Shown piece by piece: positions 1-12,047 of a DNA stretch of 64,000 nt. Below the pieces are notes generated by a model, which was not told the origin of the DNA, ran no database searches, and saw nothing but the letters and a program-made list of their open reading frames with translations. Position 1 is the first letter of the stretch. Each line of letters opens with the position of its first letter. Position numbers and translations under genes: made by a program. The stretch lies in the NCBI RefSeq assembly GCF_037975245.1, contig NC_092571.1, positions 24,752,564-24,816,563 of the forward strand, in the 5' to 3' direction. The stretch is from Apostichopus japonicus (Eukaryota > Echinodermata > Holothuroidea > Aspidochirotida > Stichopodidae).

Positions 1-1024
1 CTGCTTCGCTTGAATTTGTACCTTTGTCACTCGCTTCAGTAGTAGCTTCTTGTAACACAGAGAATGTATATTCATCCGTGTAAGACGTATTGAAAACGTT
101 ACCACTACATGTTACGACTATATCAGTCAACCCGCTTTCTGCAACTTCGAAATTTGTCATTGTCAAACATGATATACCTTCTGATACAGCGAACTCAAAC
201 ATCCCTACTTGCGGTGGTACGTCCCAACGAAAATCTGCGTCAGCTGTGAAAGGAACTAAGCGACAACACAACGTCAACTGTTCTTTCCAGCCGACGATAC
301 CATCATTAGAAGAATTGATTCTAACGAAAAGGTTCTCGTAGAAATAAAGAGGTCCAACGGAGCAAGAGAAAAGAGAGGTAGATGGGCCGGGTTCCTCAAC
401 ACCCTCACTTTTGTTCACAAAGCAATTTAGGGTAGTTCCATTATCAGACAGACCAAATGGGTAAAGCCCTTTTAATGTATTTGTGTAATTATTTGATTTC
501 AAAGGAAGTGACGAGATGGTACTCACACTGGAAGTATGGCTACTTAACCATATAGATGTTGTATTTTCTATAGCAGGATACGTACAATGTATGAACACAA
601 AACTAAGCCCTTCTTCAACAAGATACTCTAGTTCTCCATCCCACGTAGTAATGCACTGATCACTGTGATAAACAACAATCTCCAAAGTGTCATTACTGGT
701 AACACTCTCGTTCGGTGCAGTGCATGTGTAGGTACCACTGTCGGTCACTCTCAAAGATCCAAATTTCATTGTGAAAGACTCCTTGGTTAAAACAAATGTC
801 ATATTTTGAACCGAAGGATTTTTAGTTACTTCACCATTATTCACTTCAGCTATTTTGACTTCATTCTTCCACCATGATACATCATCCAGTGTGGTATCAC
901 ATGTCACGTTTAACGGCCGTCCCTCGAAAAGAATTTCATTAATGTGGCTCACAGTCAACTGTTGCACTTGCGCAGACAGCATGGCACAATCTAACGTTAT
1001 AAGTAGGATCAGAAAGGAGAACAT
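1..1024 (-). CDS. Ig-like domain protein with signal peptide (5' part, runs off the left edge)
   Basis: The start ATG is at 1024-1022, and 341 codons run without a stop to the window edge. Residues 1-18 are a hydrophobic signal peptide (MFSFLILLITLDCAMLSA). Three Ig-like domains follow. In domain 1, C42 pairs with C101 within a classic D-S-G-T-Y-T-C motif, with tryptophans at 51-52. In domain 2, C147 pairs with C201, with W159. In domain 3, C253/C254 pairs with C306, with W267. Many N-x-S/T sites suggest a glycosylated secreted or cell-surface protein, perhaps an adhesion or immune-type receptor. The membrane segment or tail, if any, lies outside the window. All three domains sit in one uninterrupted frame, whereas Ig domains are normally split by introns. 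A retrocopy or a lineage-specific intron-poor family is possible. I do not recognise an orthologue. Confidence 0.8.
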   Translation of the reverse strand, partial: MFSFLILLITLDCAMLSAQVQQLTVSHINEILFEGRPLNVTCDTTLDDVSWWKNEVKIAEVNNGEVTKNPSVQNMTFVLTKESFTMKFGSLRVTDSGTYTCTAPNESVTSNDTLEIVVYHSDQCITTWDGELEYLVEEGLSFVFIHCTYPAIENTTSIWLSSHTSSVSTISSLPLKSNNYTNTLKGLYPFGLSDNGTTLNCFVNKSEGVEEPGPSTSLFSCSVGPLYFYENLFVRINSSNDGIVGWKEQLTLCCRLVPFTADADFRWDVPPQVGMFEFAVSEGISCLTMTNFEVAESGLTDIVVTCSGNVFNTSYTDEYTFSVLQEATTEASDKGTNSSEA

Positions 1025-4000
1025 GATGATAACTTAACTCCAACTGCAGTCAGTTGATATTCCGTCGATCGATCGAAACTCAAATTCTCGGAATAAACAA
1101 CGGTATACTATACTTCGTTTGAAATGGGGCTTTTATTGTTCTATTTCAATGATGACGTTTGGTTGTGCAATTTCATTTACAAATTTCCTTCGTTCTTGAA
1201 CAAGGTTGGCGCACTGATAATACTTCCGGTTAAGGTCGAATGATATTATAACTGTCCGAATAGGGGCAAATCAGTAGATATGGTACTCGGTAACACAAAC
1301 ATCACGTCTTTGAGTACATATTTCAGTTTCCTTAACGTAACGTAACGTAACGTAACGATGACATTTACCCTTTCACGGTAGTTCATATGACAGTAGTAGG
1401 CCTACGTGTTTATCACCTACCGGCTATGTTGTATCGTTTGTTGAGTCAAATGTGGTCCGAACTATGTTAGGTTAGGAAAATTTGGAAACAATGCTCCGCC
1501 ATTTTCTCATGCACCACAATGTTTTCACCGTTACTGAAACGCAAAGGTTTTTCGTTAATATTTATCCCACAAACGCTGTTTCTCTAACATTTTGCTTTCG
1601 TGTGCGAAGCAAATCAATGTAGAAAATAAAGTTTCCTTGTTCCGCAAATTTGTTAACACTGACTGTTCCAATTTGCACGTATAGGCGACATCGAGTCTTA
1701 GACGTCTTGCGGCATGTTGTACATTTTTCTTTCAGCAATCTTCGAAGAAATTCAAGACACAATCGCTTTATATACCAAACAACAACAAAATCATAAATCT
1801 GACCAGATGTAATATATTGGCTGTTAAAAAACCAATAACGAAGATATTAATTGTCGTAAATTCTCTTTAGAAAAAAAATGCTGAGGTATATAATAGTCCG
1901 ACTTCCATTCTTTGTGATGTTTGTTTCAAGATTTCGCTAAGTTTTAGTTGGCACAATTCACGGCAGCATTGCAATGCCAGTATTCTGTTGTGTTACTTCA
2001 ATACAGTACGTGGGATGCCGACGAGACAACAGTTGAGACTATAAATGTAGAAAACTCCAACCAAATCACCAACGTTGATTGGTATCTCTGACACACCGTA
2101 TGAAAATGGACACATCTTATTAAAAAGTATCATTGCCAAAAAACATACTGGTTACTTGCCAAACTAACGACAAAAGGTATACGAGTTTTCAGCGACCTTC
2201 ACGCATCGATGAATTTATAAAATGGGTACATCATCATTGAAATCAGTTCAGTATAAACGTTTCACAAGGAAGGAGTCTACAGACTTGTATGCTGTTTAAC
2301 TTTGTGTGGTTTCTGTGCAGGCAGTAGGTGTACAGACACTAAATAATGACTAGTAAAAGGGCACCCTACAATCCACCCAGAGTTCATACCTACCAGGAAC
2401 TAGCACTGACGTGGTATTATGTATATTTCGATGGCAACAAGTCTTTAAGGTAGCATACTCCATATAGTTTCCCCGTTGACTTACACACTAAATCATTAAA
2501 GTAATGTAGTCGCTACTTCCTTGTAGAAGTTCTCACTAGCTAAACCCGATAACTGACAAGTTTGGCCACTCATGGCACCTACAATTTTACGTATTATGAC
2601 CCTGAAGATTTTTTTGTCGCTATGAGAACCCTGAAATTTTCGTCACTTGCAGAGCAAGCCTCGTTACTTATCGGTAATCAATTTCAAATGCTGATCCTGG
2701 GAGGCCTAAAGTGATCTATACTGCGTCAAATTTTGCAGCGCATAGGCCTATACTTCCATTTGTGTTCTCGAAATCCAAGCCACAACCAATCCTGATTGAT
2801 AACATACCCCCCCCCACCCACCCCCTCCCCCCAAAGTTCTCCTGTGGCTTTTTCGGCACTTCTTCTAAGAACACTATGGCGGATTGGTATAGACTCTAAA
2901 TGGAGTATGACACCATAAAATTTCAACTTAACAAACATCGTCGGCTCGCCAATGAAAACGGTTGTAGTACCTAGTTAAGGATACAATCAAATTAGTTTCA
3001 AGGAAATTCAATACACAAATATTTTAATCAACCACACTTTCAATAGACTGGCTTATATTGTAAGTAAATATCCATGGTGAACTGAAGTGGGAAGTTAAAA
3101 GTTTCAGAATTGGCAAATACTTGTCAAAGGCGACAACAAAAGAAAGTCCCCCTTATGATGGATAATTGAACATATCAATAGTGGGAAAAACTAAAAATTT
3201 GTACAATTTGCAAAGAAAATTCCACAGAAAATATTACCCGGTTGTCACTGTATTTCTTATCAGTGGTGGAAAAAATATATATACAGAATGTTTTTTTTAC
3301 AAAACTTAACTTGCTGGATTTTATCAAAGCAGTAACTGACAATGTGGCCTAAACCAGAGAGAGGCATGTACAAATAATTTCAAACTTAAGGATAGGCTTA
3401 ATAAACTGCACTTTGCATTGTAATTGTATCTTTCAAAATCATCTGGGACACCATACTGGTCCGGCAAAGAATAGATAAGCAACCAGAAAACATATTTTGA
3501 TACTACAGTCTCTTAAAATCTGAAACAATACTACATAAAATGAGTATAACACAAAATTTTTGTAGACCGTTAAAAACCACTGCTATCCGTCCTGGTTTGT
3601 TTTTCTGTAACACTTTTTAATTTTTGACAAATGATGATCTCTTGAACAATTATGGCTCATCAGTTAAAGTGACTAGACCTTTAAGTTTAATACCCATACC
3701 AGAAGGTCAGTTAATCCTCAGATGCAACACAAACCTCAATGGCAAAACATAAAGCGGTTTATGGACTCACATGGCATATTTACAATGTGCTACAAATTGG
3801 TGAAGGGCAAACGGTATCGGACGTCGTCCAAGGGTGCTCTCTTGTTTACATGAAATTATGAGAACATCGTTTTGGTTCAGATATTAGAATTTCTCAAAGC
3901 AATGGATTAACATTAACATTTACGCCTGTACTGAGGAGCTTACTTCATAGTCAAATTATCCATTTCATAAATTAAGCATAATTTAAGCTGAATATAGTGA

Positions 4001-4574
4001 AAACCAGAATAGCTATAGAAACATAACTATTACTCATTACTATTACTCAATTAGTTTTTTGGCTTTCTATGGAAACATGGAAACTTATCAAGAAAAAAAT
4101 TATGCCTAAATTCATCCGTTTTAACACATACTTTTGTGGATTGGACTGAATGGTTAGTAATTCTTCCTACTGTAGGAGCAACCAAACGGTTGTTATTATA
4201 TATATTGCTTGAGTGAGGGGTACGGATAGATGTGCAAATACTACATGAATTTAGTCTGATTGGTACAAACTGACACTGTCCTGCAAAATGCTACGTTAAC
4301 CAAAGAGGGCACTTTCTATTCAACTCACAACCAGATCAGCTGGCTGTAGAAGCTACTTCATACCATCTACTACATACACTGACTTAATTTTCAAACAATT
4401 TTTGTTGTCTCTACCAGTCCTGCAGAAGCACTTTCGTTCAAATTTGAACCACTTTTTTCCCGGATTTCTACCAACATGGACACTCTGCTGCATCTTGCAG
4501 GCACTGTTGGATAACCAACTTGCTTCATTCTTTTGTTGATTGTCCTTCTTGCGATTACTAACTCAGTAAATACT
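1025..4574. other. intergenic: Ig-gene upstream region and BCAS2 3' side
   Basis: I recognise no gene here. The stretch 1025-1140 is the likely promoter side of the minus-strand Ig gene. A (TAACG)5 pentamer repeat lies at 1333-1357. A C-rich tract with A/T interruptions lies at about 2807-2833. The part nearest 4574 should hold the 3'UTR of BCAS2, whose length I cannot fix. Short open frames at 1562-1762 and 2711-2938 resemble nothing and are probably chance. Confidence 0.5.
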
Positions 4575-7500
4575 TCAGAGCAGTTCTTCCGGATAATCCT
4601 CGGCTCTAAACTCCACCCTCTGTATCTCCTGCTGGGGTTCCTCGGTCTCTTCCTTCTCCTTCTTGCGTGGCTGGTCCTCATCAATCTCGATGACGTCATC
4701 CCTGTCATCCCCCCTTCTCCTCTTCTTCTTCTTTTGTCGGAGCTCTTCCTGCCTCTTCTTCATCTTCTCTAGCTCCTGTTCCAGATCTTGACAGGCTCGC
4801 TCGATTTCGTAATTCTTGGTGACAAGCTTTACCCAACTGTGATACCAAGAATGTAACGAAAATGTAAATTTGTAGGTTAAGAAAATGGAATACCGGAAGA
4901 TGAAAAAGAAAGGCAGAAGATAGTACACATGTTATATCTAAACTGTCGTTCTGCAAAGACAATTTTAATGGCTGAAAAATCAGCTTCTCTGTTCAGGCCA
5001 AAACATTTAATCGTAATCTCTTTTGCTATGCTGCAAACTAATAGGCTTTTTAAATAATATTTGTTTAGCTTCATTTAGACAACAGGGTCCAACATGATGA
5101 AATTCTCTAAAACTTGATACCCTTTTGTTTTAAACTTTTCTTTTAATGAAGTCGAGTCACATAGAGTGATAAGAGGGTCATGAATTTTGCAAATCAACAA
5201 TGAAAGCCAAAGACTTACCTCTCTTGTAGTACCTTCAGGGTCTTACCTGCTTCCATCTGCACGAAAAAACAAATACAAAAACATAAAGAATAACATAGGA
5301 ACACTACGAAAGAGATGAAGCTACATATTCTAAACAAAAAAAGCGAAGGGCTGAATAATGTAACATGAAATACAAAATAATGATCCAGAGAAGAAGAAAT
5401 AATGAAAATGGTAAAAACAACTAATGCAGCCGACACAAATTAAGGCAGTCAGACATATAAAAATAAAACAACAGGAAATTGTAAAGGAAGGATCAGGAAT
5501 CAAAAGTGATTAAGCAACAAACAAAATAAAAATCAAACTAATTAAGCTGGACACACAAAATTACAAAGCAGTAAACTCATTAAATGAAGCAGGGAAAACA
5601 AACTCATCAAAAACTAATGACACAGGAAACATAACAAAACTGTGCAAGGCTTGTTAAACAATATTCTCTTCTTTAGATAGATTAAAAATAGATTGAACAT
5701 ATAATATATTGGGACAGGTCAATGTGCAGTCCTCTCATTTTGAGTAGGGAAGCTGATGATGGATCTTTGTATCTTTCAAAGCAAGTAATAATTGCTTATA
5801 AAATATCCAAGCACAAAGTCAATGGTTTTGCTTATTAATTATAACGTGACAATGATAAAATTAACATATCCTCATCAGTTACAACATCAAAGACAAACAA
5901 CAAGCAAAATTTAAATCATCCGCAAGCGATTATTAAGAATAGCGGTCACAACAATTCTGACCTGATCATTTTTTCTGTTCCAGTTGATTTCTTGAATCTG
6001 TTTTCTCAATGCTTGAAGCTGTTTCTGGGCACAATCTAACATTTTTGTGAGTAAACTGCAGGAGATAAGAAATATATAAACTTACTTAAGTAATAAATGT
6101 GTGGATGCAACTTATTGTGGTTGGCATTTTTAGTAGGTACAGTAGAAGATATTCATATAATTAATGGAAATGGGTCATGTCATATACAGAATGGACAAAG
6201 AACATTATGTCCATCCTCCCTCTAATCTTCTTGACATGTAATTAAGAAATGGAACACCAACATTCAAGTATCTTACTGTGTCAAAAGTCAGACAATGGGG
6301 GGGGGGGGGTGGGGGGCAGTATCAGCACAGGTTGAGTAGAGTTACAATAAGACATCAGCACAGAATAGGCACCGCTGGTCGGCAGATATAACGTCTGTTC
6401 TTATGTTATTGATTCAGTCTTACTTCAGTGGAAGTTGCTGCTTCTGCTGCTGTGTTTTTTCTTGATACAATGTCTAAATTTAACATGTCTTACTGTATTT
6501 TGACAGATTGCCGCAGTGCCTACCTTTAACAGAGTGCCTCAAATTGCATTAAAAAACAGTGTTGATATAATATAATGCACACCATGAAACATAGTTAGAA
6601 TGTTTTTTTGCACTGATGGTAGGAAACCTACCTATCCTGTTGGAAGATATGCTTCCAGCAATCTGGTGATTAAGTGCAAAATGCCATCTAAAATCACAAT
6701 CAAACATGTAACTTACTCATTGTGTATCCTCCACGTTAGACTGCCGTACTTTGATAAAAGTTCCAAGTTTGCAACTCTGTGAAATGAATAAACCAAAATC
6801 AAATCATCATTAAGCACAAGAAGAAAAAAACATGTAGTGATTTATTCAAGTCTTGATTTTCATCGATAACCTTACAGCATCATCAAGCTTGCTATCAAAT
6901 ATTCTAGGAAGTCAGACTATGCTCACCCAAGATCAAATTTCCACAAGCATTTTACTGCCAGTCTAAAAGTATTTTACTTGTGCTATTATTCTATTTTAAT
7001 AAGGACTGGGACTTATTTGGAGGACCAGAGCCACTAGGGAAGTAATTTTTCTACAAATTCTTTAGTATGGGTGAAAGTCTGGGCCAATCGCCTGATAACC
7101 TCAAAGAATTTGATATCCCTTAGAATGCTCTAAAAACAATTTTTGACTGAGCACTTCTAACTCCACGGCTTAATTGATGATGATGTACTGTAATCTTTGG
7201 AATTCAGTTCCAAATAGCCTTAGGAACTCTCCTACGTTTTCTCATTTTAAAAGCAAGTTGAAGACAAATCTCTTCCGTCAAGCTTTTCCCGATTCATAGA
7301 TTTCTTTCATGTGTATCTTTTGTCCTTGTGCGCTCTGAGTTCTTTGGAAGATTTTGCACCCCTGGCGCCTTATAAGTACCATTTATTATTATTATTATTA
7401 TCTCTTTAGTGCAGGCCTTAATGCTGCTGAGAGTTCATTGTTTTATACATTTCCATAAATCAACCAAAACATGTTTTTTCAACTTCATATTTAAACAGAG

Positions 7501-8787
7501 CATCCTTGGATGACATTCATTACAATTTGTCCTTGACAAATTTGCAATGAATTGTGAACATGTCATTTTGAGTCATACATGACCTACTGATATGTATGTT
7601 AGGACTATGAAGACAAGCCACAGATGTTCAAAAGGGTCACTCTCAAAATCAAAGGTGTTAACCTAATCATCTTACAATATATATCGTAATTAAATTGGTA
7701 TCTAAGGACCCCCATGTTACTAACCTGTCCGACTCAATTCAAATTTATTTTCGCACATGCACACAAAATTTAATGCACTGTCGTTATTATATAAAATTAC
7801 AACGGTTACACATGATGGACACTAGAAGTACAGAATTTGGGTAACAGAGCTAGTGATCAAGAGAGGAAGCAGAACAAGGACACAGGAGAAAGGATGTTAC
7901 CTCTCTGCTTGGTGCTCCAACTGTGCCATTGAATTCTCTACACACTCTGTCCAAGCAGAATGGTCATTTTGGCGTCCAATTGGAGGTGGTGGCAATTCGT
8001 ACCTGGGAAAAAATGGAAAGCACAATACAATGATCGTTAGGTCTATAAATATGTAATGTTTAATCCTAAAGAAAGCAAACAATTCCACAACACTGGATCA
8101 AGTGTCATGGTAGGCTGATTTCACAACTTAACCTCACAAGACACAATTATCCATTACAAACGTTTTCAGTAAGGGGAATCTTTTACCTTTTCATACTCAG
8201 TGACTCCATAGGTAACCGAGATGACATTCTCTCAAATTCCCTTTTCAACAATTCAGTCTCAAATGGTAGTTGATCGATTGGGGTCAGCAACTCCAAGTAG
8301 TTCTTGGTTGGTCTGTACCTCCTTGTTTCTTCTTCTATGAGAGCATATGCCTGCAATCAAAATGGTTAATTTCTTTCTCAAAATTAATTTAGCATCAATA
8401 TTAACAAGTGTAGTTAGCTCGGTAATGCTATAATCTCATAGATTTCACATTCAAATTGTTGCACAATTGTTATCATAAAAAATAGGTTACGGTACATACA
8501 CTGCACTGCAGTATGCTAGGCTTACTTCAGGCTATGGAAAGTTAGTTAAGCTCAACTACTAGAATTATTAGACCTGGATTAGGTCCAGGGCTTAACTTGT
8601 TTAGAACTTGACTAGTAATACTACTAATACTAATAAAGTGGTACTGTACTGTAGGCGAGTGTTACTGCAGTGGTACTTATTGTCACTTGTCAGGTTAGAA
8701 ACAAATTCTCACCGCCTCTTTAATCCCTGGCTCGTCATAACCCTGGTCATAATACGGTAAGGCATCGATGAAAACCTCCCCGGCCAT
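4575..8787 (-). CDS. BCAS2: BCAS2 / SPF27, pre-mRNA splicing factor (Prp19 complex core), 7 coding exons
   Basis: BCAS2 (SPF27, fungal Snt309-like) is a core coiled-coil subunit of the nuclear Prp19/CDC5L complex, which activates the spliceosome. Exons on the minus strand are 8787-8713, 8350-8187, 8002-7901, 6776-6717, 6055-5962, 5256-5219 and 4836-4575. All introns are GT-AG, and the total of 795 nt gives 264 residues plus TGA. Family motifs include [13 protein letters not shown] near the N-terminus, [47 protein letters not shown] and [13 protein letters not shown]. The human protein is about 225 residues. The extra length is a lysine/arginine- and acid-rich tail (residues 213-264) that I do not know from vertebrates. 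The next gene upstream is a divergent KLHL gene 1.4 kb away. Intron 3 contains a LINE 3' fragment. Confidence 0.97.
7195..7402 (+). mobile_element. 5'-truncated LINE 3' end (ORF2 C-terminus plus (ATT)n tail)
   Basis: The plus strand at 7195-7299 encodes 35 codons ending in a stop, starting [15 protein letters not shown] and containing [14 protein letters not shown]. This is the typical C-terminus of a non-LTR retrotransposon ORF2 (jockey/CR1/L2-like type). It is followed by about 80 bp of 3'UTR and an (ATT)n tail at about 7381-7400. The frame is closed upstream, so this is a dead 5'-truncated copy. It lies within intron 3 of BCAS2, in antisense orientation to the gene. Confidence 0.75.
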
Positions 8788-10133
8788 AATTCGTAAAAAT
8801 ACTCGGGTTTCTGCGTTGACTTTCTAACAATCTAAGTTAACAACAACTTCTGAAGCCGATAATATATGTATATTAACATGTAGGCATCAGTGCTTAACCA
8901 CGCGCTCCTCCGTACATGAAATACTGACATACCTAATCCACGAAACTCTTTTTACAAAACCTAGATTGCCAGATTGTCTATAAAAAAAATTTATTCAATA
9001 TCTGCAATAAAAGTATTTATTTAACAATTAAATTTTTACGTGATATAATTTGATTTTTAAGGATTAAATATATTTTATTGCTTTTAAATTCTATTTAAAA
9101 TAATGCTCATTGAAATTTGCTCTCAAAAAGTTCTGATTCTCCTAAGAAATTTGAACATTTTTGTACATCACAGAAATTTCTGTGGTGTACATTCCTCTCA
9201 CAGTAAACTACCACTAGTTAGCACTAAGCAACGTATGTAAACGTCTGTGCACTGAAAGTTGAAATTGTGATCGTGACTAACTGACATCAATACAACAACA
9301 CAGCTAGCTATACAATATTGCCTACACAAAAAGTAGGCTAGTTGGACATTTGAGTTAGGCGTAGGCCTATGACTAAACAGAGGTCGGGATACCAGTGATG
9401 GAATAACAACTTGCAAAAGAACACCGAAGACGAACATTCAGTAATGAGAGAGCAGGTAAATTGCTTAATTAGACTAATGGCGGGCCATATTTAGGCATAC
9501 AGTAGGGCTAATTATAGACCACAGAGTTAAAAGAATATTACTTGGTGGAGTATATATAAAACAATGGATTAACATTAACTGTAGTATCTTGCCGAGAGAC
9601 CAATATCTTTATCACACTAACCTTACTGGACCATTCCAGAAGTACTAGTATCTTGAAAATGGTTACTGTAATAAACTATTGTTTGGCTATTTATAAGAAA
9701 CATTAACCAGCCCTCTAGTTTTCCTTTTGTTTCTGCCAGACTGTGGCATATTAACACAGATATTTTGCCGTAAATATAGGCACCTACTGCCTATGTTAAT
9801 GAGTCCTGTGCAACATTTTTTGTAAAGCTTTGGTCTTTTGAAAGTTGCATACTGTACACAGTATGTTTAGGTTTACAGTAAAATTTTGACTGGCTCCATT
9901 ATTCCTAACCTCCATTGTCCTAAGAAGTACTCTGTCAAATGTACTCATGCATATGAGCAAGTAGATTTATAAAATTCATTTTGCCAATTTCAAACCAATC
10001 AGCCAAATAATAGCAAGTGATATGCTTATTTTTTTGTGATATGATTGGGTATATAAGAATTAGTTAGAAAATAGTTCCATTTGTTATTTTTCTGATATGT
10101 TTTTTTTTGCCCCTCTGCCTCTCTTTCATTTAG
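8788..10133. promoter_or_regulatory. divergent intergenic region between BCAS2 and the KLHL gene
   Basis: About 1.35 kb separates the BCAS2 start codon from the inferred last 5'UTR exon of the KLHL gene. It should contain the BCAS2 promoter. It may also contain a non-coding first exon of the KLHL gene: a donor-like AGCAG/GTAAAT occurs at 9455/9456 on the plus strand. The stretch 8980-9115 is very AT-rich. I see no coding sequence. The minus-strand open frame at 9198-9437 matches nothing and is probably chance. Confidence 0.4.
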
Positions 10134-10184
10134 ACAAATGTTCAACCAATGTGAAACAACACGGATGTACTAACAAGCAGTAGA
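10134..10184 (+). promoter_or_regulatory. KLHL 5'UTR exon segment with two short upstream ORFs
   Basis: A strong acceptor (pyrimidine tract then TTTAG, ending at 10133) suggests that a 5'UTR intron ends here. The 51 nt before the main ATG carry an uORF at 10138-10173 (11 codons then TAA) and an overlapping ATG-TGA start-stop at 10149-10154. Both end before the main start, so reinitiation or leaky scanning would be needed. This is inferred from sequence only. Confidence 0.35.
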
Positions 10185-12047
10185 ATGGATTCTAGTACCA
10201 CGAAGAAAACAACTCCAGATCAGAAGATGCAGTGTTTGGAACACGCACCTGATCTTCTTCACGGACTCCACCAACTATGGAAGCAAAGAATCTTGTGTGA
10301 TTGTACCGTCCTTGTTGGAAGTTACCACATATCTGTACAGAAGGTGGTTCTAGCCTCCTGCAGCGAATATTTTCGCACAATTTTTACAGAAAGTGAGGAC
10401 GTGAAGGAAGTGAAGCTCAATGGTCAACTGACACAAGATGGGCTGGATTTGGTTCTTGAGTACATGTACACTTCTAAGATCGTCCTTACCCTGGGAAATA
10501 TCAAGAGAGTCCTAAATACCGCTCTTCAGTTGCGTATGCCAAAACTGACAGGACTCTGTGCTCGTTACTTAATAAAGATGGTGAACTTGGAGAACTGCGT
10601 CCCCATTTTGCAGTTATCGAACACATTCCAGCTGACAGAATTCCAGCACTTGAAAGCCCATGCACAAGACTTCATAGCTGACAACTTGGTGGAAGTCTCA
10701 GAGACGACCACCTTTCAGAAGCTCACCGCAGACGAACTCTCACAGATCTTGTCTCAGGATAGAGTCGGTACGACGTCGGAATTCCAGCTGTTCAAAATTG
10801 CTGCAAAGTGGATCACTCATGATAAAGCCGGCAGAGTACTCCACGCACCGGCGATCATCAAACACATCCGATTCCCGTTAATCAAAAGTAAAGACCTGGT
10901 CGATCACGTCCAATCCTACGATTTCATGCTTGAGCAGGAGGAATGCCACCATTTCTTATTGCAAGCGTTGAATTACCATCTCATCCCACAGCGGCAACAC
11001 TCATTCCAGATTCCTCGCAACAGGTTCAGATCCAGCAACGACGTGGCCGTCGCTGTCGGGGGTGAGCTTCCCCGTCAGACGGTCAGTGGGCAGGTTCTAG
11101 TGTTCGATGAAAGCAAAGCTATTTGGAAACACCTTACAGACATGCCTTTGAAGAGGGTCGACCATTGTGTGGCTGTATTGAATGACTTTATGTATGTAGC
11201 CGGTGGGCAAGTGTCCCTCAACTCCAACGGCAAAGAGAGCATCGGGACGCTCCACAGGTATGACCCTAGGGTCAATACCTGGCTTCAAATGTGCCCAATG
11301 CAGCAGAGAAGGGCCTTCTTCCACCTCTCTGCCTGCGACGGTTTGCTCTACGCAGTGGGTGGTAAGAACGAACAAGGAGCGTTAGCCTCTGCGGAGGTCT
11401 ACGATGCTGCCAAGAACAGGTGGAAGTTTATTGCCAGCTTGAACAAACCCACTTACGCGTTAGCAGGGAGCATCCTAATGGACCAAATTCACGTCTGCGG
11501 CGGGTTTTCGAACAGGACGTTTCAAAAGTCTTTCTTGGTGTACGACAAGCGACGTGACGAATGGCACACGAAGAGACCTCTCTGTAATGCGAGGGGCTTC
11601 CACATGATGTGCACCCTAAAGGACAAGTTGTATGTGTTGGGCGGTAACCAGCTGAACGTGATGGGCGAGCGTGTAGACGTCAGTAGCATGGAGCGGTACT
11701 CCATCGATGTGGACGAGTGGATCACCATATCTCCAATGATGTGCGGTCTGAGCATGGCGGGTATCACCACCATCGACCAGAAGAGGATCTTCGTCGTCGG
11801 GGGTTACAACGGACAAAGCAGACTGCGAGAGAAAGACGTACAGGCGTACAGTGCTGAAAAGGATGAGTGGGATGTTTTGGGAGAACTCCCTCAGCCCGGA
11901 CTACGCATGGCATGCTGCACTCTGGTTCTTCCGAGGTCCGTATTTAGGGAAGATTTCTCGCAGGACTATTCCTCACATGATTCCTCGATTGTGAACAACT
12001 CACAGATCAGCTTGTCTCATTCCTTGGCATCGACGTTAACCAGATGA
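10185..12047 (+). CDS. Kelch-like BTB-BACK-Kelch protein (KLHL9/13/26-like), single coding exon
   Basis: This 620-residue protein has the standard KLHL order. The BTB domain spans about residues 28-135 (ILCDCTVLVGSYHISVQKVV, VVLASCSEYFRTIF, LVLEYMYTSKIVL). The BACK domain spans about 140-250 (NCVPILQLSNTFQL, EFQLFKIAAKWI). Six Kelch repeats span about 285-595, each with a GG pair, a Y and a W (for example FMYVAGGQ, LLYAVGGKNEQG, KIFVVGG-type blades). KLHL proteins are substrate adaptors for Cullin-3 ubiquitin ligases: BTB/BACK bind Cul3 and the Kelch propeller binds the target. The FFHLSA-x5-LYAVGG blade and overall layout look closest to the KLHL9/13/26/36 group, but I cannot name the orthologue. 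The start has A at -3 and G at +4, a good initiation context. The stop is TGA at 12045-12047. Confidence 0.95.
   Translation: MDSSTTKKTTPDQKMQCLEHAPDLLHGLHQLWKQRILCDCTVLVGSYHISVQKVVLASCSEYFRTIFTESEDVKEVKLNGQLTQDGLDLVLEYMYTSKIVLTLGNIKRVLNTALQLRMPKLTGLCARYLIKMVNLENCVPILQLSNTFQLTEFQHLKAHAQDFIADNLVEVSETTTFQKLTADELSQILSQDRVGTTSEFQLFKIAAKWITHDKAGRVLHAPAIIKHIRFPLIKSKDLVDHVQSYDFMLEQEECHHFLLQALNYHLIPQRQHSFQIPRNRFRSSNDVAVAVGGELPRQTVSGQVLVFDESKAIWKHLTDMPLKRVDHCVAVLNDFMYVAGGQVSLNSNGKESIGTLHRYDPRVNTWLQMCPMQQRRAFFHLSACDGLLYAVGGKNEQGALASAEVYDAAKNRWKFIASLNKPTYALAGSILMDQIHVCGGFSNRTFQKSFLVYDKRRDEWHTKRPLCNARGFHMMCTLKDKLYVLGGNQLNVMGERVDVSSMERYSIDVDEWITISPMMCGLSMAGITTIDQKRIFVVGGYNGQSRLREKDVQAYSAEKDEWDVLGELPQPGLRMACCTLVLPRSVFREDFSQDYSSHDSSIVNNSQISLSHSLASTLTR

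Noticed and set aside
11075-11816. Several minus-strand and shifted open frames inside the KLHL exon
   Set aside because: They are shadows of the 620-codon Kelch frame.
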